Positions 1 to 8,936 of a DNA stretch of 62,897 nucleotides are shown piece after piece (within the stretch, counting starts at the first letter, position 1; every line of letters begins with the position of its first letter). The DNA is taken from assembly GCA_017537965.1 (NCBI GenBank), contig JAFYJV010000015.1:1-62897 (forward strand). The letters run 5' to 3'. Source of the DNA: Bacteroidales bacterium (GTDB lineage: Bacteria > Bacteroidota > Bacteroidia > Bacteroidales > F082). Both the position numbers and the translations under genes were made by a program. A model generated the notes under the pieces. It searched no databases. It had not been told where the DNA came from and was given only the letters and a program-made list of their open reading frames with translations.

Positions 1-3000
1 ATCCAATGATTTCAAAGTTCCTTTCCAACCGTTGTTCTTTAAGGAGACAGATTGGGTCTTTCCTTTAATGGTGGTGCCTATTCCCGAACCGGCGGCCTCG
101 AGAGCTGCTTCAAGATCTTCCAAGGTGATTTCGAGGTAGGTCGAGAACCAGTTCACACCCTCTGCCAATGCAACGGTCTGGGTAAGTGTGGTCTGCTCAG
201 GCGTGGTGAAGGTAACCGTGTTGCTCCATTCCTCAGGATCGGAGCAGTCGCTCTTCACTTGGGCTTCGTATGGAGTCATGGGGGCGAGACCCGTCAGGGT
301 GACGTTGGTGGTAGTTGCACCTGCGGTTTGCCATTCGCCCGTAGGAATCGTTGTCGGGGTACCAATGAGCACGTTGTCGATGTGCAGGTTGTTGTCGGCA
401 TTGGCAACGGTGGATTCACCGTAGAAAGCGATGCACACGTTTTGACCGACATAGGCACTGAGGTCGATGCTCACTTGCTCGCCTTCGGCAGTGTTGGCGA
501 TGTCGTTATAGACGTAGGTTGAACCTTCTTCGTTGTCCCACTGGCGCAGGATGGTCCAGGTTTCCATGTTGTCTGTAGAAATCAACACGACAAACTTGTC
601 GTCGTCACCGGTGGTTTCAGGAGCTCCAAGAATTCCGCTGTAAGCGGTCAAGGCAAGGTCGAAGGTAAACGTTGAAGATGCCAATGTGAAGGTCGGGGTG
701 ATGAGCCAACCATGGCGTTCGCTGCTGCCATTGCCATAGATGTTGATTCTGGCATGGCTATCAAACACGCCATTGCTGGCACCAAAGTACCACTGAGTTG
801 TATTTGTCAATGCGGTTCCTTCCATGACATCGCTCAACAAACCAGACCGGTTCTTCCAACCCGAAGGAAGGCTTGTTGCATCGAACGTTTCATTGATACC
901 GCCTTCTATGTGTTCAACCACTCTGTATCTCACCGTGTAGCTATCCACATCGATAGAGCCATGCCAGCTGAGTCCAGCAGTGGTGGCTGTCAATAAGCTA
1001 TCGACAACAGTAAGATTCGTAGGCACTGGGCAAGTGTTGAGCGTGGTGAAGGAGATGATGTTGGTCTCAAGGCTCAAACCGTCGTCACCGCAATTGCCTT
1101 GCAACTTGGCTTCGTATGCGGTTTCAGGAATGAGGTCGGTAAGGATGGCAGGAGCCTCGTCAACGGTGACGGTCTCCCATTGGCCTGCTTCATGATCTAT
1201 GCCGCAATGTACATTGTCGATATGCAGGTGGTTGTCGGCATTGCTCACGGTGGATTCACCGTAGAAGGCGATGCGCACGCTTTGACCGGCATAGCTGCTG
1301 AGGTCGATGCTCACTTGCTCGCCTTCGGCAGTGCTATTGATGTTGTTATAAACGTAGGTAGAACCTTCTTCGTTGTCCCACTGGCGCAGGATGGTCCAAG
1401 TGGCCTCATTGTCAGTGGTAATCAACACGACAAACTTGTCGTCGGTACCGTCGGTTGCAGGAGCTGTAAGAGTTCCGCTGTAGGCGGTCAAGGCAAGGTC
1501 GAAGGTTAATGAAGCGTTTTCCAACACCGTAAAGGCGGGCGAGATAAGCCAGCCGTAACGGTTGGTGCCACTAGTACTACTATAGATGTTGATTCTGGCG
1601 TGTTGGTCAAATACGCCATTGGAATTACCGAAAAACCATTGGCTACCTGATGATAACTCTATGCTATCATTCATGACATAAGCTAAAAGACCGATCTTGT
1701 TTTCCCAACCAGTAGGAAGGCTTGTGCCGAATCCTTCCTCGAGTCCGTCCGTGTAGGCAGCCGTTCTATAGCTGACAGTGTAGCTTTCGCTGGTGCCCGT
1801 CCAGTTCAGTGTAGCAGTGTAGCCCGAAAGGTCGGCGACAGCAAAGCCAGTGGGAGCAGGGCAGGCAATGGTGGTGGTGAAGTTTGCGGGGCTGCTCCAT
1901 TCGCTCACGCCATCTTCGGCACCGCAGTTGCCGCGGACACGCACATAATATTGCGTTTCAGGATTGAGGCCGGTCAGCATGTAGTTCACATGGCTGTTGA
2001 CGTTTTCTTCAAAAACCACAATACGGCTGAAGTCGGAAGTGTCGGATACCTGCACATCCCAAACGGTTTGTGTTTCGTCAGTGAGGTTCCAATTGAGAGT
2101 GGCACCGTGGGCAGTTGGGTCGGAAGCGACAAGTCCAGTGGGTTTGAAGCATGCCGGCGGGAAGTTGATGGTGATGTCGTCAATGTAGACACCTCTGGAA
2201 ACACTACCAGAAGCATCGGGTCTTTCCATCATAATGGCGATATAGTTGCCCGTTGCGGTGGCAGGCACATCATAGACGAATTCCTGATAGGAAGTGGTCA
2301 ACTCTTGGGTGGCAATCTCCGTGAAGGTGGTCACATCGGCCGGGTCGGTCATCGTGCCAATCTTGAAGGTGCTTTGGTTGTTGTAGGCTTTTGCAAAAAG
2401 GGTAATCTGCTTGCCTGCCAGATTCTCCATCTGAGGCAGGATGGCATATTGGTCACTTATATTAGTGCTACTGGTGCTGCCATAAATATAGAAATACAGG
2501 CAGTTGGAAGTAGAGTGAGAGTTAGAACTAGTAACATACGGATAAGTGTCATAGGAAGTACCCGTGTTGATACGATCCCAGCAGAGGGGCAGGAAACCAG
2601 AAGCAGCCGTATAGCTGTCGAAGTTCTCTGTGTAGGGATATTCGGTGATGGCTACGCATTCGGTGAGGAAGTTAATCTCAGAGCTCCATCCGCCGAAGTC
2701 CTCGCCGCCGCAGAAGGCGCGCACCTTTGCATAATAGGTGGTGGCGGGTTGCAGATTGCTCATGGTGTAAGTGGAATCGCTGACAATCACTTCTGTTGCA
2801 TGGTCGAAACTGGCGTTGTCGGCATAGGCCACTTGCCATTGTCCGACTTCGCTGTTGTTCCAAACGAGGGTAGCGCTGTTGGCGGTGATGTTATTTACGG
2901 CCAAGCCAGTCACATCATACGCGCAGGCCAATTTGGTGATGCTCACATTATCGACAGCCGCAGGGGGTTGGTTGCCAGCGCTGTGGTCGTTTCTCCAAGC

Positions 3001-4338
3001 CAGCACCAAATAATAGTTGCCAGCGGGCACATTGACGGCAACAGCCTTGTTTTGCCATTCGGTAACCAGATTCAACTTGCTGCCACCGTCTACGGCAATC
3101 CAGCCGGTAGGAACAGCTGTGGTAGTCAAGCCAGAAGGAAGCGTTGTGCCGGCGGTCAGTGTTACCGAAGAGGGCACTAAGGCCACTCTCAAGTAGTCGT
3201 AGGTGCTTTCGCCGTTGGCCATCCAGTCGAAGGAGAATTCGAATTTGCCTTCGGTGAAGTTGAGGAGCTTGGTGGCATACACCATAGCGTCACTGTTGAC
3301 GGTATAGGCGTTGGTGGTGCCGCCGTCGTTGGAGATGTAGAGGGCGTGTGAGCCGCCATTAGTAGCGGCGGAGCCCCATGCCCAAGCGTTGTCAATCTCT
3401 CCGTTCACGAGTTCCCAAGCGCATGAGGTGCCTTCAAAGTCGTCGCTCCAAGCGTCGCCGACGGCCACGGCTACAGCGGTGGTGCTGAAGCTTGCGGTTC
3501 TCCATTCGCTGGTGGCACCGCCGTCGCACACGCTCTGTGCTTGGACATCGTATGCCGTAAGTGGAGTGAGTCCGCTGATCGTGAAGGTAGAATTGGTGCT
3601 GTTTGTCGCGACATCGGTCCAGACCGTAGCGGAAGCGGCTTTGTATTGCACGTTGTAGGTGCCGCTGCCTCCATCGACGGTCAGGGTAGCCGTGTTATGG
3701 GTGATGCCTGAAACCGCAAGGGTGGGCTTGTAGCAAACTGCGGTACCGCTGGGAGTGATGTCAAGTTGGATTTGGTTCTTCACATTCAGCACTGAACCGT
3801 TAACGCCGGGATTAGTGATGTCGTAAGCACTGGCATCCCTGTAAGCACGGATGGCTTGGCTTGTGGCATCGAACACCAAGCAGGCCATGTGGGGTGCGCT
3901 GCTGTAGTCGCCAGTCACATCGGCCACGCCAACGAGGAGATTGGAAGAACCGTTGTAGGCGAAAGGCGTGTCAAGTGTAATCGTGGTCCATTCGCCAACG
4001 GCAAAGGTGAGTGAGCCTGCGAAGACGAGGTCATTGTCGCTCATAGCCACCCAGTCGTCGTTTGCAGAGAAGGTCTCCTTGTCAGTGAGGAGCATGTACA
4101 CATTGTAGGTACGGGTCTTTTCGGCACCCGTGTTCTTGAAGGCGATGGAATTGATGGTTCCCGCCATGCCGATTTCTTCAGCAGTGTAAATCTGCTGCGT
4201 CAAGGAGTAGTTGTAGTAGTTGTAGCCAGGTAGGTACGAATTGTTGGCCGTACCGCCGTCACCAATCTCTACAACATCAGCTCTTGCCACGCCGAATAGG
4301 GCGAAGCAGAGCAGCAAGGAAAGTAATGCTTTTTTCAT
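1..4338 (-). CDS. Giant secreted multidomain adhesin-like protein (T9SS cargo type), 3' end outside window
   Basis: An uninterrupted minus-strand reading frame of 1446 codons runs from ATG at 4338 to the window edge, so the C-terminus is missing. The N-terminus is a signal peptide (MKKALLSLLLCFALFGVARA). After it come alternating fibronectin type III-like modules (for example about residues 205-300, with the motif YDVQAQS) and choice-of-anchor/cleaved-adhesin modules (motif SHALYISNDGG near residue 325). Two of the later modules are near copies 840 nt apart. The last visible residues (VNWFSTYLEITLEDL, then KGKTQSVSLKNNGWKGTL) resemble the region that precedes the C-terminal sorting tail in related Bacteroidales cell-surface proteins. 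Likely exported across the outer membrane and surface-anchored; ligand unknown. Start choice is firm: a TATCTTTG box lies 65 nt upstream. T9SS routing is inferred from family resemblance because the tail is not in the window. Confidence 0.85.
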   Translation of the reverse strand, partial: MKKALLSLLLCFALFGVARADVVEIGDGGTANNSYLPGYNYYNYSLTQQIYTAEEIGMAGTINSIAFKNTGAEKTRTYNVYMLLTDKETFSANDDWVAMSDNDLVFAGSLTFAVGEWTTITLDTPFAYNGSSNLLVGVADVTGDYSSAPHMACLVFDATSQAIRAYRDASAYDITNPGVNGSVLNVKNQIQLDITPSGTAVCYKPTLAVSGITHNTATLTVDGGSGTYNVQYKAASATVWTDVATNSTNSTFTISGLTPLTAYDVQAQSVCDGGATSEWRTASFSTTAVAVAVGDAWSDDFEGTSCAWELVNGEIDNAWAWGSAATNGGSHALYISNDGGTTNAYTVNSDAMVYATKLLNFTEGKFEFSFDWMANGESTYDYLRVALVPSSVTLTAGTTLPSGLTTTAVPTGWIAVDGGSKLNLVTEWQNKAVAVNVPAGNYYLVLAWRNDHSAGNQPPAAVDNVSITKLACAYDVTGLAVNNITANSATLVWNNSEVGQWQVAYADNASFDHATEVIVSDSTYTMSNLQPATTYYAKVRAFCGGEDFGGWSSEINFLTECVAITEYPYTENFDSYTAASGFLPLCWDRINTGTSYDTYPYVTSSNSHSTSNCLYFYIYGSTSSTNISDQYAILPQMENLAGKQITLFAKAYNNQSTFKIGTMTDPADVTTFTEIATQELTTSYQEFVYDVPATATGNYIAIMMERPDASGSVSRGVYIDDITINFPPACFKPTGLVASDPTAHGATLNWNLTDETQTVWDVQVSDTSDFSRIVVFEENVNSHVNYMLTGLNPETQYYVRVRGNCGAEDGVSEWSSPANFTTTIACPAPTGFAVADLSGYTATLNWTGTSESYTVSYRTAAYTDGLEEGFGTSLPTGWENKIGLLAYVMNDSIELSSGSQWFFGNSNGVFDQHARINIYSSTSGTNRYGWLISPAFTVLENASLTFDLALTAYSGTLTAPATDGTDDKFVVLITTDNEATWTILRQWDNEEGSTYVYNNINSTAEGEQVSIDLSSYAGQSVRIAFYGESTVSNADNHLHIDNVHCGIDHEAGQWETVTVDEAPAILTDLIPETAYEAKLQGNCGDDGLSLETNIISFTTLNTCPVPTNLTVVDSLLTATTAGLSWHGSIDVDSYTVRYRVVEHIEGGINETFDATSLPSGWKNRSGLLSDVMEGTALTNTTQWYFGASNGVFDSHARINIYGNGSSERHGWLITPTFTLASSTFTFDLALTAYSGILGAPETTGDDDKFVVLISTDNMETWTILRQWDNEEGSTYVYNDIANTAEGEQVSIDLSAYVGQNVCIAFYGESTVANADNNLHIDNVLIGTPTTIPTGEWQTAGATTTNVTLTGLAPMTPYEAQVKSDCSDPEEWSNTVTFTTPEQTTLTQTVALAEGVNWFSTYLEITLEDLEAALEAAGSGIGTTIKGKTQSVSLKNNGWKGTLKSLD

Positions 4339-4402
4339 TTTTATTTTTTTTATTTCAATGATTTAGATTAAGAATTTCTCTTAATGGCTTTTGTAACAAA
4401 TG

Positions 4403-4410
4403 CAAAGATA
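4403..4410 (-). promoter_or_regulatory. Promoter -7 box of the adhesin gene
   Basis: TATCTTTG on the minus strand fits the Bacteroidota TAnnTTTG -7 consensus; a TTTTTGG stretch lies at about the right distance upstream for the -33 element. It predicts a leader of roughly 55-60 nt. Confidence 0.6.
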
Positions 4411-4468
4411 AAACTAATAATATCCAAAAACAAGAAAAAAAACTTTATTACATGAAGATCGAATTTTT

Positions 4469-4476
4469 TATTTTTG
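4469..4476 (+). promoter_or_regulatory. Promoter -7 box of the beta-helix/redox operon
   Basis: TATTTTTG matches TAnnTTTG and sits 33 nt before the ATG at 4509. Because it lies downstream of the in-frame ATG at 4452, it supports 4509 as the true start. Confidence 0.6.
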
Positions 4477-4508
4477 CATCAGAAACTCTTAGAAATAACA
4501 CATTGGAT

Positions 4509-5876
4509 ATGAAAAGGCTTTTACCCATCTTTTTGTTAATCGTTGGATTAACCATATCATTGAAAGCACAGTGGACCAGTCCTGGCAATGGCACCACCTA
4601 TACCCTGCCCGACTTAGTGAACGTCACCGACGGTGTCGTCACCAATAGTGGCACCGTGTTTTCCATCAACGCCGACTTGACAATCTCTGAACGCGACGTT
4701 TTAAAAATCGACAACCAAGTGGCCAGAATCGACGCCCCAGGCGTGCTCCTCACCATCAACGGCTCCATGACCTGTACCAATACCGACAGAGTCAAACTAT
4801 ATGGTGCCGAAGACGCTCCTTTCAAGATGAGGTTTGAAAACGCCACCGATTGCCTGATCAAGAAGATGTATTTCTCCGACGGCGCTGGCATCAAACTCAT
4901 CGAGTCGGACGTCACCTTCAATGATGTCAAGTTCGTGTATTTCACAAGGGATTACTGCAATGCTGTGATTGACATCTTCAACTGCAATCCCGAGATCAAC
5001 AACTGCTATTTCATGCTCAATCAAGGTGCCGCCGTCAGCTCGCCAGCTAACGGACAAGCTTCACCCAAGATCCTGAATTGCCAACTCGACACCAATGTTG
5101 ACGGCATCAACAGCCCACAAATCAACCTAGGCCCTGGCGGCGAAGACACCATCTATATTGTCGGAAACGACATTTATACCCTTTATGCCTCATGGTATGT
5201 AGGTGGTGTTTCCGTCGCTGATCTTACAGGCGTCGGATCCACCAAAGTACTCTTGAAAGACAACATCATCAGAGAAGGCCGCTATGGCTACAACCAACAA
5301 GGCCAAACCATCTCGTCGCTGATCATCGGAAACCAATTCATCAACAACAACCACGAAGACAACCCAATGAACGGAGGAAGCGGCATCTCGATTTATGGCT
5401 ATTCAACCAACAACAAGGCAGTCTTGCGCAACAACATTATCACAGGCAACCTCTGGGGCATCACTGCCATCTATTTCCATGACATCGACATGGGCACGGA
5501 AGACGAATGGGGTCACAACGAGATCCACGACAACGGCAATGGTGGCATCATTTACGACCTATACAACAACTCCACCTGCGACCTCATGGCGGTCGGCAAC
5601 GACTGGGGCACCACCGAAGTGCGGCTCATAGAAGACCACATCTTCCATCAGCATGACGACCCCAGCCTCGGCCTCGTCACCTTCGTCCCTTATGTGGGAG
5701 GCGAGGATGAGTTGGACGAGTTCGTGATCGACCTCCAACAATTCGACCCATCAACCATGAAACTCTATAGCATCACTGGACAACGAGTCAGCAACAAACC
5801 GTTAAAACCCGGCATTTACATCGCAGTGGTGAAACATGACTCTCAAACCATCGCTAAAAAAATCATCATCCAATAA
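4509..5876 (+). CDS. Secreted right-handed beta-helix protein with T9SS sorting tail
   Basis: A 455-residue protein. Residues 1-20 form a signal peptide (MKRLLPIFLLIVGLTISLKA). The middle (about 110-370) is rich in Asn turns and short repeated strands (NNCYFML, KDNIIREG, GNQFINNN, RNNIITGN, GHNEIHDN), the pattern of parallel beta-helix (PbH1/NosD-like) proteins. The last ~60 residues (MKLYSITGQRV ... KPGIYIAVV) match the T9SS type A C-terminal sorting domain, so surface delivery by the type IX system is expected. The ATG at 4509 was chosen over 4452 because the extra 19 codons precede the signal peptide and overlap the promoter. It is followed 51 nt later by the polyferredoxin gene on the same strand, with a heptamer repeat array in the gap. 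Substrate unknown; beta-helix proteins often bind or cleave polysaccharides, but no catalytic motif was recognised. Confidence 0.85.
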   Translation: MKRLLPIFLLIVGLTISLKAQWTSPGNGTTYTLPDLVNVTDGVVTNSGTVFSINADLTISERDVLKIDNQVARIDAPGVLLTINGSMTCTNTDRVKLYGAEDAPFKMRFENATDCLIKKMYFSDGAGIKLIESDVTFNDVKFVYFTRDYCNAVIDIFNCNPEINNCYFMLNQGAAVSSPANGQASPKILNCQLDTNVDGINSPQINLGPGGEDTIYIVGNDIYTLYASWYVGGVSVADLTGVGSTKVLLKDNIIREGRYGYNQQGQTISSLIIGNQFINNNHEDNPMNGGSGISIYGYSTNNKAVLRNNIITGNLWGITAIYFHDIDMGTEDEWGHNEIHDNGNGGIIYDLYNNSTCDLMAVGNDWGTTEVRLIEDHIFHQHDDPSLGLVTFVPYVGGEDELDEFVIDLQQFDPSTMKLYSITGQRVSNKPLKPGIYIAVVKHDSQTIAKKIIIQ

Positions 5877-5882
5877 TACATT

Positions 5883-5917
5883 CCTCACTCCTAACTCCTA
5901 ACTCCTCACTTCTAACT
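5883..5917 (+). repeat. Heptanucleotide repeat array (CCTAACT/CCTCACT type), five units
   Basis: Five consecutive 7-mers CCTCACT, CCTAACT, CCTAACT, CCTCACT, TCTAACT fill the gap between two same-strand genes. The same family, in either orientation, recurs at 7321, 9304, 12121, 37918, 38738 and 53043. Confidence 0.8.
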
Positions 5918-5927
5918 ATAAATTACC

Positions 5928-7322
5928 ATGCTACGAAAACTACGAATCACTCTGGCAGTCATCATGCTTTTGATGATAACGTTCCTCTTCGTGGGCGCTG
6001 GCTACGGCGTCAGCCACTGGGTGGGATGGACAGCAAGAATCCAGTTCATTCCAGCCCTGCTCTCCCTGCCCTTTGTCGTGGTGGCCGCCATCATCGTCAT
6101 CACCCTGTTCTTTGGCCGCATCTACTGCAGTGTCATCTGCCCCTTGGGAATCATGCAAGACATCTATAGCTGGCTCGGCGGCAAGTTCAAGAAAAACCGT
6201 TTCAGCTATGTGAAGGAGCACAAATGGCTGCGCTACACCATCTGCATCGTCTTTATCATCTGCCTCATCTTCGGTTTCGTGCCGGTAACCACCCTACTGG
6301 AGCCATACGGCAACTACGGACGCATCGTCACCAGTTTTTATTTGCGCAACATCACCCTCTCTATCATTGCCTGGGTAGTGATGCTGGTGCTCGGCGTGCT
6401 GGCTTTCCTTTACGGCCGCGCCTACTGCAACTCAATCTGCCCCGTGGGAACCATCCTCGGCCTCTTTTCAAGACATTCTGTGTTCGGCATTCAGTTCGAC
6501 ATGGAAAAATGCAAGCATTGCGGTCTGTGCGAGAAAAACTGTAAGTCGCGCGCCATTAACGCTATGGTAGGAACTATCGATTATTCCCGCTGCGTGTTAT
6601 GCGGTGACTGCATGGCGCAGTGCAAGCTCGATGCACTCCATTATTCGATTAAGCAACCCGTACCCTACGTTGAAACGAACCCCAAGGAGACCGTGGATCA
6701 AGGTCGCCGTTCCTTCCTAGTGGGTGCAGCCCTTGCCACTGGCACCGCTGCCATGGCTCAAGCCCAGATGAAGGTGGACGGAGGACTTGCTGTCATCGAA
6801 GACAAGCAGGCACCGAAACGGGAGACTCCCATCACACCCCCCGGATCGGTATCGGCCCGTCATATTCAGCAGTACTGCACCGCCTGCCAACTCTGCATCT
6901 CGGCCTGTCCCAATCACGTGTTGCGGCCTTCGAGCGACCTATTGCATTTCATGCAGCCCACGATGTCATACGAGATAGGTTATTGTCGTCCCGAATGCAC
7001 CCGTTGCAGCCAGGTCTGTCCCACCAGCGCCATCATGCCCATCACCAAGGAAGAGAAGACCACCATCCATGTAGGTCATGCGGTCTGGGTGAAAGACAAC
7101 TGCGTGGTGCTCACCGACGGCGTCAGCTGCGGCAACTGCGCCCGCCACTGCCCTACCGGCGCCATCCAGATGGTGAAATACAGCCACAAAGGCCAAACCG
7201 TCATGGTGCCTGCCGTCAACGAAATCAAATGCATCGGCTGCGGAGCCTGCGAGAACCTCTGTCCATCACGGCCGTTCAGTGCCATTTACGTAGAAGGAAA
7301 CGTCAAGCATCACGTTGATTAG
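5928..7322 (+). CDS. NapH/YccM-like membrane polyferredoxin with fused C-terminal ferredoxin domain
   Basis: A 464-residue electron-transfer protein. Residues 1-175 hold about four membrane segments with two NapH-type Cys motifs (CSVICPLG and CNSICPVG). Residues 185-245 carry two [4Fe-4S] motifs (CKHCGLCEKNC, CVLCGDCMAQC). Around residue 262 a twin-arginine-like sequence (GRRSFLVGAALATGTAAMA) starts a second segment. It is followed by further clusters (CTACQLCISACP, CTRCSQVCP, CGNCARHCP, CIGCGACENLCP). The layout resembles NapH joined to a NapG-like exported ferredoxin in one chain. Known family members pass electrons from quinol or cytosolic donors to periplasmic acceptors. The partner is probably the Tat/lipobox aldo-keto reductase ferredoxin encoded 29 nt downstream. 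Whether the internal twin-arginine segment is translocated is inference. Confidence 0.85.
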   Translation: MLRKLRITLAVIMLLMITFLFVGAGYGVSHWVGWTARIQFIPALLSLPFVVVAAIIVITLFFGRIYCSVICPLGIMQDIYSWLGGKFKKNRFSYVKEHKWLRYTICIVFIICLIFGFVPVTTLLEPYGNYGRIVTSFYLRNITLSIIAWVVMLVLGVLAFLYGRAYCNSICPVGTILGLFSRHSVFGIQFDMEKCKHCGLCEKNCKSRAINAMVGTIDYSRCVLCGDCMAQCKLDALHYSIKQPVPYVETNPKETVDQGRRSFLVGAALATGTAAMAQAQMKVDGGLAVIEDKQAPKRETPITPPGSVSARHIQQYCTACQLCISACPNHVLRPSSDLLHFMQPTMSYEIGYCRPECTRCSQVCPTSAIMPITKEEKTTIHVGHAVWVKDNCVVLTDGVSCGNCARHCPTGAIQMVKYSHKGQTVMVPAVNEIKCIGCGACENLCPSRPFSAIYVEGNVKHHVD

Positions 7323-7348
7323 AAGTCAGAATCCAGAAGTCAGAAGTC
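7321..7348 (+). repeat. Heptanucleotide repeat array (AGAAGTC type), four units
   Basis: AGAAGTC, AGAATCC, AGAAGTC, AGAAGTC occupy the whole spacer between the polyferredoxin stop codon and the next ATG at 7352; the first unit overlaps the stop codon. Confidence 0.8.
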
Positions 7349-7351
7349 AGT

Positions 7352-8755
7352 ATGAAAAGAAGAGATTTTATAAAGAAAATGGGCGGCGCGGCTGTAGCGA
7401 CATCAGTAGTGCTCTCCGCCTGCAAACCCAATCATAAACCATCCGTTACGCCTACCGACGTCATCGACGGGCAAGGTGAGATGACCTACCGGGTCAACCC
7501 CAACAGCGGCGACCGAGTCTCCCTGCTGGGCTATGGCATGATGCGACTCCCCATTGAAAACGGTGATGACTTGCGCCAAAATCCCAACGCCCAAGTGGAC
7601 CAAGAGATGGTCAACCAAGAGATCGACTACGCATTGGAACACGGCGTCAACTACTTCGACACTTCCCCGGTATATACCCGTGGGCGCTCCGAAGGAGCCA
7701 CCGGCATCGCCCTCTCAAGGCATCCTCGCAAAAGCTATTTCCTCGCCACCAAACTCTCCAACTTCAGCCCTTCCACATGGAGTACCGAAGCCTCCAAAGC
7801 CATGTTTGAGAAATCGCTGAAAGAGCTTCAGACCGACTATATCGATTACCTACTGTTGCACAGCATCGGCGGCAGCAACGACAACATGGACTGCATGCAG
7901 CTTTTCAATGCCCGTTTCATGGACAACGGCATCCTCGACTGGCTAGTGGAGCAGAAACAAGTTGGACGCATCCGCAACCTGGGCTTCTCCTTCCACGGCG
8001 ACGTGAAGCTGTTCGACACCATGCTCCAATGGCATGATGAAGGCCGTTACCACTGGGATTTCGTACAGATCCAGATGAACTATGCCGACTGGAACTATGC
8101 CAACCGGATCGATCCCGACAACGTCAACGCCAACTACCTCTATGAGGAGCTGCATCGTCGCGGCATCCCCGTGGTCATCATGGAGCCTTTGCTCGGTGGT
8201 CGTCTCGCCAAACAGCCTGACTTCATCGTGAAGCAGATGAAAGAACGCGAACCCGAGACCCCCGTAGCCCGCTGGGCCTTCCGTTTTGCAGGAACCCCTG
8301 AAGGTGTGCTCGTAGTGCTCAGTGGCATGACCTACATGGAACACCTGGTGGAAAACGTGGCGACCTACTCGCCGCTGCGACCCATCACCGCCGAAGAGAA
8401 CGAGTTCCTAATGAAGGTCGCCGAGGAGTTTGTGGAACTCAAGACCGTGCCTTGCACTGCCTGCAACTACTGTATGCCCTGCCCTTACGGCATGAACATC
8501 CCGGCCATCTTCGCCCATTACAACGACTGCATCACCGAAGGCAACATGCCTGCCGGCAACCCCGAAGCCGAAGAATACCGTCGCAACCGCCGAGCCTTCC
8601 TGCTAGGCTACGACGAAAAGGTACCATACGTGCGCCAAGCAAGCCATTGCATCGGATGCCGCCAATGCGAGTCGCACTGTCCACAAAAAATCGCCATCGC
8701 CGACGAGATGCGCCGTATCGACGAGTTTGTAGAGCATTTGAAACAGCAAGGATAA
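7352..8755 (+). CDS. Exported aldo/keto reductase with C-terminal 2[4Fe-4S] ferredoxin domain
   Basis: A 467-residue protein. It begins with a twin-arginine signal (MKRRDFIKKMGG) that runs into a lipobox (LSAC), so Tat export and lipid anchoring in the envelope are predicted. Residues about 55-340 are an aldo/keto reductase barrel with recognisable active-site pieces: NYFDTSPVY (Asp and Tyr), FLATKLS (Lys) and DYLLLHS (His). Residues about 370-455 carry two cluster motifs (CTACNYCMPCP and CIGCRQCESHCP). It is the third gene of the plus-strand group with the polyferredoxin, which could feed it electrons. Substrate unknown. The fusion is a recognised Bacteroidota family, so the family call is secure while the physiological reaction is not. 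Confidence 0.87.
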   Translation: MKRRDFIKKMGGAAVATSVVLSACKPNHKPSVTPTDVIDGQGEMTYRVNPNSGDRVSLLGYGMMRLPIENGDDLRQNPNAQVDQEMVNQEIDYALEHGVNYFDTSPVYTRGRSEGATGIALSRHPRKSYFLATKLSNFSPSTWSTEASKAMFEKSLKELQTDYIDYLLLHSIGGSNDNMDCMQLFNARFMDNGILDWLVEQKQVGRIRNLGFSFHGDVKLFDTMLQWHDEGRYHWDFVQIQMNYADWNYANRIDPDNVNANYLYEELHRRGIPVVIMEPLLGGRLAKQPDFIVKQMKEREPETPVARWAFRFAGTPEGVLVVLSGMTYMEHLVENVATYSPLRPITAEENEFLMKVAEEFVELKTVPCTACNYCMPCPYGMNIPAIFAHYNDCITEGNMPAGNPEAEEYRRNRRAFLLGYDEKVPYVRQASHCIGCRQCESHCPQKIAIADEMRRIDEFVEHLKQQG

Positions 8756-8794
8756 TAATTTCTTCGGAACCCGAAAAAACACAACGTTTTTTCT

Positions 8795-8802
8795 TATTTT
8801 TG
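8795..8802 (+). promoter_or_regulatory. Promoter -7 box of tRNA-Arg
   Basis: TATTTTTG (TAnnTTTG) lies 17 nt before the mature tRNA 5' end, giving a short leader. An A/T stem GAAAAAAC/GTTTTTTC (8773-8793) just upstream may end the preceding operon. Confidence 0.55.
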
Positions 8803-8819
8803 CAGCGCTTTGAAACTAC

Positions 8820-8891
8820 GGACCCGTAGTTTAATGGATAGAATAAAGGATTCCGGTTCCTTCGATCAGGGTTCGATTCCCTGCGGGTTCA
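8820..8891 (+). tRNA. tRNA-Arg (anticodon CCG)
   Basis: A complete 72-nt cloverleaf. The acceptor stem GGACCCG pairs with CGGGTTC (one G-U), with discriminator A at 8891. The anticodon stem AAGGA/TCCTT encloses loop TTCCGGT, giving anticodon CCG at 8853-8855 (reads CGG). The T arm is CAGGG-TTCGATT-CCCTG. CCA is not encoded. It is followed by a hairpin terminator. Confidence 0.95.
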
Positions 8892-8902
8892 CGCTTCACC
8901 CT

Positions 8903-8936
8903 AAGCCCCTCTCCTCAAAGAAAGGGGTTTTGTTTT
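8903..8936 (+). terminator. Terminator after tRNA-Arg
   Basis: GCCCCT and AGGGGTTTTGTTTT form a stem with a T-rich 3' side. It overlaps the 3' end of the convergent lipoprotein gene. Confidence 0.6.

Noticed and set aside
1951-3180. 409-codon plus-strand frame across the adhesin
   Set aside because: The minus strand has an uninterrupted 1446-codon frame with signal peptide and domain motifs; the plus frame has none.
4452-4508. Longer N-terminus for the beta-helix protein
   Set aside because: The extra 19 codons precede a good signal peptide and contain the -7 box.
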